Assembly (NCBI GenBank): GCA_036005125.1
Contig: DASYQV010000079.1
Coordinates: 1-51,660 of the forward strand
Length of the DNA stretch: 51,660 nt
Direction of reading: 5' to 3'
Origin: DASYQV01 sp036005125
GTDB lineage: Bacteria > Acidobacteriota > Vicinamibacteria > Vicinamibacterales > UBA2999
In this document: positions 8,726-15,585 of the stretch, in pieces
Layout: each line of letters opens with the position of its first letter
Numbering within the stretch: position 1 is the first letter of the stretch
The notes under the pieces: generated by a model
Databases searched by the model: none
Seen by the model: only the letters and a program-made list of their open reading frames with translations
What the model was told of the DNA's origin: nothing
Translations under genes and position numbers: made by a program

Positions 8726-11700
8726 ATGGCTGAATTCGTCCACCTGCACCTGCATACGGAGTTCTCGCTGCTGGACGGCGCCTGCCGGATTGACGAGTTG
8801 CTCGATCAGGCCGCGGCGTTGAAGATGCCGGCGCTCGCCGTGACGGAACACGGCAACATGTTTTCATCGGTGGCCTTCCACGATCACGCGCGGGATCGCG
8901 GCATCAAACCGATCCTCGGCTGCGAGGTGTACGTGGCTGCCGGCAGCCGCTTCGACAAGAGCGGCTCGCAGACGGAGACGAACCACCTGGTCCTGCTGGC
9001 GGAGACCAATGAGGGCTACAGGAACCTGATCAAGCTCGTTTCCGCCGGCTACACCGAAGGGTTTTACTATCGGCCGCGTATCGACCGGGAGCTGCTCGCG
9101 CAGCATTCGGCCGGCCTCATCGGCCTGAGCAGCTGCCTGAAGGGCGAGGTGGCAAGCGCGCTGAAGGCCGAACAGCATCGGCCGGCGTTCGAAGCGGCAG
9201 CGCGGCTGCGGGATATTCTCGGCGACGGCAACTTCTTTCTCGAGATGCAATATCAGGGTCTCGAAGAGCAGACAGTCGTCAACCGCGGCATTGTCCCGCT
9301 CGCCAGGGAGCTGAACCTGCCGCTCGTGTGCACCAACGACGTGCACTATCTGCGGCAGGACGACTACCACCCGCACGACATCCTGCTCTGCATCGGCACA
9401 GGGAAGACCGTCAACGACGCGCAGCGCCTGCGCTACGTGGGCGACCAGTTTTACCTGAAAACGCCGGAACAGATGGCGGCGCTCTTCGCTGACTATCCGG
9501 AGGCACTCAAGAACACGCTGCGCATCGCCGAGCGATGCAACGTGCTGCTTCCGACCGGACAGAACCACCTGCCTGTCTTCGACGTGCCCGGCGGTTACAG
9601 CCTCGATGAGTATTTCGAGCACATCGCGCGCGAAGGCTTCGCGCAGCGACTGCCGCGCCTGCAGCAGCTCATGGCGAGCGGTCAACTCAATCACTCGATC
9701 GAGGAGTACGAGCGCCGTCTCGATTACGAAATCGAGATGATCAAGACGATGGGGTACCCGGGCTATTTTCTGATTGTCTGGGACTTCATCCGCCACGCGC
9801 GGGAGCAGGGCATTCCGGTCGGTCCGGGCCGCGGGTCGTCAGCCGGCTCGCTGGTCGCGTACAGCATGCGGATCACCGACGTCGACCCGATCGACTTCGA
9901 TCTGATCTTCGAGCGGTTCCTGAATCCCGAACGCATCTCGCTGCCCGATATCGACGTTGATTTCTGCGAGCGGCGCCGAGGCGAGGTCATCGACTACGTC
10001 ACTCGGAAGTACGGTCGCGAGAACGTCGCGCAGATCATCACCTTCGGGACGATGAAGGCGAAGGCGGTGGTGCGCGACGTCGGCCGCGTGCTCGAGATGC
10101 CATACGCGGACGTGGACCGGATCGCGAAGCAGATTCCGTCCGCGCTCGACATGACGCTCGAGAAGGCGCTCGCCGAGAATCCGATGCTCAAGGAGATGGA
10201 GGCGAGGGATCCGAAGGTCAAGGAGGTGCTCTCGATCGGCAAGCGTCTGGAGGGGATGTCGCGCCACGCGTCGGTCCATGCCGCCGGGGTCGTCATTGCG
10301 CCGGGCCCCATCAGCGACTACGCGCCGCTCTACAAGGGGGCGCGCGATGAGATCACGACGCAGTGGAACATGAAGGAGGTCGAGCGGGTCGGACTCCTGA
10401 AGATGGACTTCCTCGGCCTGAGCACGCTCACGTTGATTCGCGATGCGCTCGAGGAGATTAAGCGCACCGACGGCGTCGACCTCGACATCGATGCGGTGCC
10501 GCTCGACGACCCGAAGACATACAAGATCTTCTGCGACGGTCAGACTTACGGCATCTTCCAGTTCGAGAGCTCCGGGATGCGGGAGCTCCTGCGCAAGGCC
10601 AAGCCCGAGCGCTTCGACGACCTCATCGCGCTCAACGCGCTGTATCGTCCCGGTCCGCTCAAGAGCGGCATGGTGGACGATTTCATCGCGCGCAAACAGG
10701 GAAAAACGGAGGTGAAGTACGAGCTGCCGCAGCTCGAACCGATTCTGTCCTCGACCTACGGCGTCATCGCCTACCAGGAACAGGTGATGCGCATTGCCGC
10801 CGAGCTCGCGGGCTTCACGCTCGGGCAAACCGACGTGCTTCGCAAGGCCATGGGTAAGAAAGATCCGAAGGTCATGGCGCAGCAGCGGGAAGCTTTCATG
10901 GCCGGCGCCAGGACGAGAGGGATCAACGAGAAAAAGGCCGCGAAGATCTTCGAGCTGATGGAGTACTTTGCCGGCTACGGCTTCCCCAAGGCGCACTCCA
11001 CCGCGTACGCCTTCCTCGCGTATCAGACGGGGTACCTGAAAGCGAACTACCCGTGGCATTTCGCCGCCGCTCTGCTGACGATCGAAGCGCAGAACACGGA
11101 CAAGCTCGCCATGTACCTCACGGAGTGCCGCGAGCGGGGCATCCCCGTGCTGCCGCCCGACATCAACGAGAGCCAGTTGAATTTCTCGGTGGAACCGGGA
11201 CGCGGCGTGAGGTTCGGCCTGACCGCGATCAAAGGACTCGGTGAGGCAGCGGTGAATGCAATTATCGAGGCGCGCACCGCGCTCGGCGGGTGGATCGCGT
11301 CGCTCCACGCGCTCTGCGAGATCCTCGACCTCCGGCTCGCGAACAAGCGCGTGTTCGAGGCGCTGGTCAAGTCGGGTGCGTGCGACCGGGTGGGGCGCAC
11401 CCCGACCGAAGAGTCACCCGATGGAGCGTTCCTGCGCCAGCATCGTGCGCGGCTCTTCGCGGCGATCGACAGCGCCTGCGAGCACGGCAGCCGCACTCAG
11501 CGCGACAAGGATCTCGGCCAGGCGGACCTGTTCGGCGCCGAGCCTGAGGGCGGGTCGGCCGGGTTCGCGATTCCGCTAGCGGATGTGGCGGCGTGGATGT
11601 ATACGGAGCAGCTCAACTACGAGAAGGAGGCACTGGGCCTGTACTGGAGCGGTCACCCGATCGATCGATTCGGCGACGACCTTCGTGCCTTCGGCGCGAA

Positions 11701-12346
11701 GTCCACAGGCGATCTTGGCCTGCGCCGGGAGCCCGAACCAGAGGACGCCGATGCCGACAGCGCTGGCGACAGTGCGCCCGACGGCAGCGAGGGTTCGGAC
11801 ACGGGTGGCGCCCGGAAGCCGGATCAAGCCCGTCTGAACACGGTTGAAGACATCAGCATCGGGGGCATCGTGGCGAGCGTGCGACCCTTGAAGACACGCA
11901 AGGGCGAGCGGATGGGTGTGCTCGTGCTCGAAGACGCGCAGGGGAGCATCGAGGTGGTTGTGTTTCCCGAGGCCTTCAGCCGCTGTGGTGCCCTGGTGGA
12001 GACCGGCCGGATGGTGCTCGTCGAAGGCAAGCTCGAGCGAGACGACGAGGCCGCCCGGATTGTCGCCTCGTCGATTACGCCGATTGAGACCGTCCGGGAG
12101 CGGCTGACCTCGTGCGTGGAGATCCATCTGAGCGCGCCACCACACGACCGCGCGACGTTTCTGAAGCTCTGGGACGTGCTGGCCCAGCACAAGGGCGATC
12201 GGCCGATCGCGATTGACCTTGCCGACACGGAACGGCATCTGCGGGTGAGAACCGACGTGCATCCTCAGATCCGCGTCCGGCCGTCGGCGGGTCTCGTATC
12301 GGATGTCGAGAAAATCTGCGGCGCCGGCTCGGTCACGCTGCGGTAG
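8726..12346 (+). CDS. dnaE: DNA polymerase III subunit alpha
   Basis: 1206 residues; the replicative polymerase, acting at the fork. ATG 8726 gives MAEFVHLHLHTEFSLLDG, the standard start of the PHP domain. The palm has the catalytic aspartates in LPDIDVDFC (D408, D410, with D412). The fingers and helix-hairpin-helix region follow. A C-terminal OB-fold (about 1060-1140, GGIVASVRPLKTRKG) and a short tail finish the protein. The PHP histidines HLHLH are intact, so the domain may retain metal binding or proofreading. An Asp/Glu/Ser-rich low-complexity linker of about 30 residues sits just before the OB-fold and looks lineage-specific. Length is close to the family norm (E. coli 1160). It appears monocistronic, followed by palindromic spacer. 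Confidence 0.97.
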   Translation: MAEFVHLHLHTEFSLLDGACRIDELLDQAAALKMPALAVTEHGNMFSSVAFHDHARDRGIKPILGCEVYVAAGSRFDKSGSQTETNHLVLLAETNEGYRNLIKLVSAGYTEGFYYRPRIDRELLAQHSAGLIGLSSCLKGEVASALKAEQHRPAFEAAARLRDILGDGNFFLEMQYQGLEEQTVVNRGIVPLARELNLPLVCTNDVHYLRQDDYHPHDILLCIGTGKTVNDAQRLRYVGDQFYLKTPEQMAALFADYPEALKNTLRIAERCNVLLPTGQNHLPVFDVPGGYSLDEYFEHIAREGFAQRLPRLQQLMASGQLNHSIEEYERRLDYEIEMIKTMGYPGYFLIVWDFIRHAREQGIPVGPGRGSSAGSLVAYSMRITDVDPIDFDLIFERFLNPERISLPDIDVDFCERRRGEVIDYVTRKYGRENVAQIITFGTMKAKAVVRDVGRVLEMPYADVDRIAKQIPSALDMTLEKALAENPMLKEMEARDPKVKEVLSIGKRLEGMSRHASVHAAGVVIAPGPISDYAPLYKGARDEITTQWNMKEVERVGLLKMDFLGLSTLTLIRDALEEIKRTDGVDLDIDAVPLDDPKTYKIFCDGQTYGIFQFESSGMRELLRKAKPERFDDLIALNALYRPGPLKSGMVDDFIARKQGKTEVKYELPQLEPILSSTYGVIAYQEQVMRIAAELAGFTLGQTDVLRKAMGKKDPKVMAQQREAFMAGARTRGINEKKAAKIFELMEYFAGYGFPKAHSTAYAFLAYQTGYLKANYPWHFAAALLTIEAQNTDKLAMYLTECRERGIPVLPPDINESQLNFSVEPGRGVRFGLTAIKGLGEAAVNAIIEARTALGGWIASLHALCEILDLRLANKRVFEALVKSGACDRVGRTPTEESPDGAFLRQHRARLFAAIDSACEHGSRTQRDKDLGQADLFGAEPEGGSAGFAIPLADVAAWMYTEQLNYEKEALGLYWSGHPIDRFGDDLRAFGAKSTGDLGLRREPEPEDADADSAGDSAPDGSEGSDTGGARKPDQARLNTVEDISIGGIVASVRPLKTRKGERMGVLVLEDAQGSIEVVVFPEAFSRCGALVETGRMVLVEGKLERDDEAARIVASSITPIETVRERLTSCVEIHLSAPPHDRATFLKLWDVLAQHKGDRPIAIDLADTERHLRVRTDVHPQIRVRPSAGLVSDVEKICGAGSVTLR

Positions 12347-12355
12347 GAACCCTGG

Positions 12356-12478
12356 GATTCCTGATTCCTGATTCATGATTCTTGATTCGTGATTGCTCAG
12401 CGCAGCCGCCAGATCACAAATCAAGAATCAAGAATCAAGAATCAAGAATCATGAATCGGTTGTGACCTGGTCTGTCAC
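12356..12478. repeat. GATTCNTGATTC palindromic array after dnaE
   Basis: 12356-12394 is a run of TGATTC words (GATTCCTGATTC, ATGATTCTTGATTC). 12412-12457 is the opposite-strand run (AATCAAGAATCAAGAATC), separated by a loop of about 17 bp. The two halves can pair over most of their length. A second small hairpin TGTGAC-CTGGTCT-GTCACA follows at 12460-12478. The array begins 9 bases after the dnaE stop and probably acts as terminator or 3'-end protector; that role is inferred. Confidence 0.8.
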
Positions 12479-12512
12479 AAAGCGCCCTCATCATTGACGT
12501 GTAGACGCGCGG

Positions 12513-12568
12513 TTCGTGATTCCTGATTTGCATCGTCGAGGCGTCCATCACAAATCGCAAATCACGAA
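12513..12568. repeat. Second GATTC-type inverted repeat before accA
   Basis: TTCGTGATTCCTGATTTG (12513-12530) pairs with CAAATCGCAAATCACGAA (12551-12568) at 15 of 18 positions. It uses the same word family as the array just upstream and the one at 5.6 kb. It ends 17 bases before the accA start, so it could fold in the accA leader. Confidence 0.7.
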
Positions 12569-12584
12569 TCACACATGGGTTGGG

Positions 12585-13550
12585 ATGCCACCAGACCTGC
12601 TCGAGTTCGAGGAACCCATCGGGGTCCTGTTCAAGGAAATCGAGGCGCTGTCGATGCTGCCGAAGACCCCCGAGCGGCAGCGCGAAATCGACAGCCTCCA
12701 TCGCCGCGTCGACTCGATCCGGGCGGATCTGTACGCGCATCTCACGCCGTGGCAGCGCGTGCTGGTGGCGCGCCACCCGAACCGGCCCACCGTGCTCGAC
12801 TACGTCAACCGGCTCTTCACCGGGTTCACCGAGATCAGTGGCGACCGGCGTTTTGCCGACGACCACGCGATGATCACCGGCTTGGCCGAATACAAGGACC
12901 AGCCGGTCCTGATCGTCGGGCACCACAAGGGTGGAGGCGGCGACACGAAGCAGAAAATCTTCCGCAATTTCGGCTACGCGCGTCCGGAAGGTTACCGCAA
13001 GGCCCTTCGCGCGATGAAGCTCGCCGAGAAGTTCCGCCGTCCGGTCATCGCGTTCATCGACACGCCGGCCGCGTATCCGGGCGTCGAGTCGGAGGAGCGC
13101 GGCATCGCCGAAGCCATCGCCTTCAACCTGCGCGAGATGGCCGCGCTCGAGGTGCCGATCATCGTCGTCGTCCACGGGGAAGGTGGCAGCGGCGGGGCGC
13201 TCGGGATTGCCATCGGCGATCGAATCCTCATGCACGAGTTCGCCATCTACAGCGTGATCCCGCCCGAAGGGTGCGCCGCGATTCTGTGGCGCGATGCGAA
13301 TCGGAAGATCGAGGCCGCCGAAGCGTTGAAGCTCACCGGGCCCGACCTGCTGCGGCTCGGCATCATCGACGAGATCGTGCCGGAACCGACGGGCGGCGCC
13401 CATACAAACCACGACCTTGCGGCCGCGCTGCTCGACGTGCCCCTCGGCCGCGCGCTCCGCGAGAGCGCCGTGCTCGACACCGCAACGTTCCTGGAGCATC
13501 GATATCAGAAGTTCAGGCAGATGGGCAATGTGGGGATAAAAGAAGCGTGA
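12585..13550 (+). CDS. accA: Acetyl-CoA carboxylase carboxyltransferase subunit alpha
   Basis: 321 residues. With AccD it transfers the carboxyl group from carboxybiotin to acetyl-CoA, giving malonyl-CoA for fatty-acid synthesis. The sequence is typical throughout: LLEFEEPIGVLFKEIEAL at the N-terminus, then HNRP-type HPNRPTVLDYVNRLF, GHHKGGGGDTKQKIFRNFG, the crotonase-fold FIDTPAAYPGVESEERG, and GEGGSGGALGIAIGDR. Length matches E. coli (319). ATG 12585 (MPPDLLEFEE) is chosen because an in-frame extension to 12516 would encode the intergenic GATTC repeats. The stop codon (13548-13550) overlaps a possible GTG start of recJ, so the two are probably co-translated. Confidence 0.97.
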   Translation: MPPDLLEFEEPIGVLFKEIEALSMLPKTPERQREIDSLHRRVDSIRADLYAHLTPWQRVLVARHPNRPTVLDYVNRLFTGFTEISGDRRFADDHAMITGLAEYKDQPVLIVGHHKGGGGDTKQKIFRNFGYARPEGYRKALRAMKLAEKFRRPVIAFIDTPAAYPGVESEERGIAEAIAFNLREMAALEVPIIVVVHGEGGSGGALGIAIGDRILMHEFAIYSVIPPEGCAAILWRDANRKIEAAEALKLTGPDLLRLGIIDEIVPEPTGGAHTNHDLAAALLDVPLGRALRESAVLDTATFLEHRYQKFRQMGNVGIKEA

Positions 13551-13555
13551 GATCC

Positions 13556-15274
13556 ATGCTCCCGCGTCTCTGGGAACCTCTCTCGTGCGACGAGGCGTCG
13601 GTAAGCCGGCTGGCTACGGTGCTCGGGATTACGCCACTGACCGCACGGTTGCTGTGTATTCGCGGTCAGGGCGATCCGGAGAGTGCCCGGCGGTTTCTCT
13701 CGCCCTCGCTCGCCGATCTCCACGACCCGTTCGCGCTCGCCGACATGGAGGTGGCCGTCCGGCGCATTCTTGCCGCGATCGCACGGCGGGAGCGGATTGC
13801 TGTTCACGGCGATTACGACGTGGACGGGGTCACGTCCACGGTAATCCTGCGCCGCGCGCTGGAGCTGCTCGGCGCCGACGTCGGCCACTTCATTCCCGAA
13901 CGGTTGCGCGACGGCTACGGCCTGCAGCCGGCGGCGCTGGATCGCCTCCGCGCCGACGGCGTGACGCTCGTGATCTCCGTGGACTGCGGCATCCGCGGCG
14001 TCGATGCGGCGCGGCGCGCGAAAGAGCTCGATCTCGACCTGATCATCACCGACCATCACGAACCGGATACCGAGCTGCCGCAGTGCACCGCGGTCATCAA
14101 TCCGAAGCGCCACGATTGTCGCTACCCGGACAAGAACCTCGCCGGCGTCGGCGTCGCGTTGAAGCTTGTGCACGCGCTCTGCGCGCGCATGTCCCGCACC
14201 GCATGGCTGCCCGCCTTCGTGAAGGTCGCCGCGATCGGCACGCTGGCCGATGTCGTGCCGCTGACGGGCGAGAACCGGGTCATTGCGAAGCTCGGGCTCG
14301 AGATGCTCTCCAAGGGTCCTCACAAAGTGGGGCTTCGCGCTCTGCTGGAGGGCGCTGGGCTGCTCGGCCGGGAGATCGACAGCCACCACATCGGTTACGT
14401 GCTGGCGCCGCGTGTCAATGCCGCCGGCCGCATGAGCACGCCCGACATTGCCGCACGCCTGCTCCTCGCTTCCGACGAGGCCATGGCCGCCGAAGCGAAG
14501 GAGCTGGCCGAGCAGCTCAATATCCAGAATACGCGCCGTCAGGAAGAAGAAGCCTCGATCGTCGAGCAGGCCAGGACGGTGGTCGAAACCGACCTCGAAG
14601 TCGGTGCCCGCACGGTGATCGTCGTCGCTGGAGAGGGCTGGCACCGCGGAGTCATCGGCATCGTCGCCTCGAAGCTCGTCGAGCTGTTCAACAGACCGGC
14701 GATCGTGCTCTCGACCGACGGCGACGTGGCGCACGGGTCGTGTCGCAGCATCCCTGCGTTCAACATGCTTGGCGCGCTCGAGTCGTGCGCCCCGGTGATG
14801 ATGAAGTTCGGCGGCCACAAGCAGGCCGCGGGCCTCACGATCGACCCGTCCCGGATTCGCGAGCTGCGTGCACGCGTGAACGAGTACGCCGACGCGTGCC
14901 TCGGACCCGACGACCTGCGGCCCCGGCTCTGGATCGATGCCGCCACCACCTTCCGCGGCATCAGCAGCCAGGTGGCGTCGGAGATCGTCGCGCTCGCCCC
15001 GTTTGGAGCCGGCAACCCGTGTCCGCTGTTTCGCGCCAACCGCGTCGAGATCATCGACGGCCCGCGGCTCCTCAAGGAGCGTCACCTCAAATTCGCGTTC
15101 CGCCAGGACGGGCGTGTCTTCCGCGGCGTCGCCTGGCGTGCCTCCGACCGCGAGAGCTTCGCCGCCGAACACCGCTCCGCCATCGACCTTGCTTTTTCCC
15201 TCGAGCACGACGACTGGAATGGCGAGCGATATCTCCAGTTGTCGGTTGAGGACTTCAGGGCGCCTGAGAATTGA
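13556..15274 (+). CDS. recJ: Single-stranded-DNA-specific exonuclease RecJ
   Basis: About 572 residues. A 5'-3' single-strand exonuclease of RecF-type recombination and mismatch/base-excision repair. DHH-family motifs are present in order: HGDYDVDGVTS (motif I), SVDCGIRG, TDHHEP (Asp166-His167-His168, motif III), GTLADVVPL, and the DHHA1 motif KFGGHKQAAGLTI in the C-terminal half, followed by the OB-fold. Length is typical. Two starts are possible: GTG 13547, which overlaps the accA TGA as GTGA, or ATG 13556 three codons later; the difference is VRS. Either way coupling to accA is tight. Confidence 0.95.
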   Translation: MLPRLWEPLSCDEASVSRLATVLGITPLTARLLCIRGQGDPESARRFLSPSLADLHDPFALADMEVAVRRILAAIARRERIAVHGDYDVDGVTSTVILRRALELLGADVGHFIPERLRDGYGLQPAALDRLRADGVTLVISVDCGIRGVDAARRAKELDLDLIITDHHEPDTELPQCTAVINPKRHDCRYPDKNLAGVGVALKLVHALCARMSRTAWLPAFVKVAAIGTLADVVPLTGENRVIAKLGLEMLSKGPHKVGLRALLEGAGLLGREIDSHHIGYVLAPRVNAAGRMSTPDIAARLLLASDEAMAAEAKELAEQLNIQNTRRQEEEASIVEQARTVVETDLEVGARTVIVVAGEGWHRGVIGIVASKLVELFNRPAIVLSTDGDVAHGSCRSIPAFNMLGALESCAPVMMKFGGHKQAAGLTIDPSRIRELRARVNEYADACLGPDDLRPRLWIDAATTFRGISSQVASEIVALAPFGAGNPCPLFRANRVEIIDGPRLLKERHLKFAFRQDGRVFRGVAWRASDRESFAAEHRSAIDLAFSLEHDDWNGERYLQLSVEDFRAPEN

Positions 15275-15585
15275 GTCGTTCTCTGTTCCCGGTTGTCGCT
15301 TCTCGGTTCGTGTTCCCCTTCTCAGTTCGGTTCCGGGTGCTTGGTTCTGAGTTCGGGTTCGGGGTTCGTCGTTCGGGTTCGGGGTTCGGTTCGCAATTTT
15401 TGCCTTCGATCACGTGCGGGGAGCACGCGGTTTCTGCATCGTTACCTGCTGTCATAGGCCGAGTTCCTGGCAACTCCACTCGGTACTCCGTATGCACCGG
15501 AGAATCAGAACCGAACCCAGGAAGGGGAACACGAACCGAGAAGCCTGAACCGTGAACCGTGAACGACCTGATATCCTGTAGTGTC
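15275..15585. repeat. GGTTCG-word spacer with a perfect 23-bp inverted repeat
   Basis: The 311-bp spacer holds many GTTCGGGTTCGG-type words on its left side. A perfect 23-bp arm at 15298-15320 (GCTTCTCGG then TTCGTGTTCCCCTT) has its complement at 15522-15544. The roughly 200-bp loop contains more GTTCGG words and a non-repetitive core (about 15400-15500) that ought to hold the lpt operon promoter, though I cannot assign boxes. It has the same architecture as the GATTTGTGATT palindromes but a different word. Confidence 0.8.

Noticed and set aside
9839..11308. 489-codon frame antisense to dnaE
   Set aside because: Shadow of the DnaE palm region; no start context and no domain.
12575..13555. 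Upstream extension of the recJ frame through accA
   Set aside because: It is the +1 shadow of accA; RecJ homology begins at MLPRLWEP.
13505..15208. 567-codon open frame antisense to recJ
   Set aside because: High-GC shadow of recJ with no recognisable motif.
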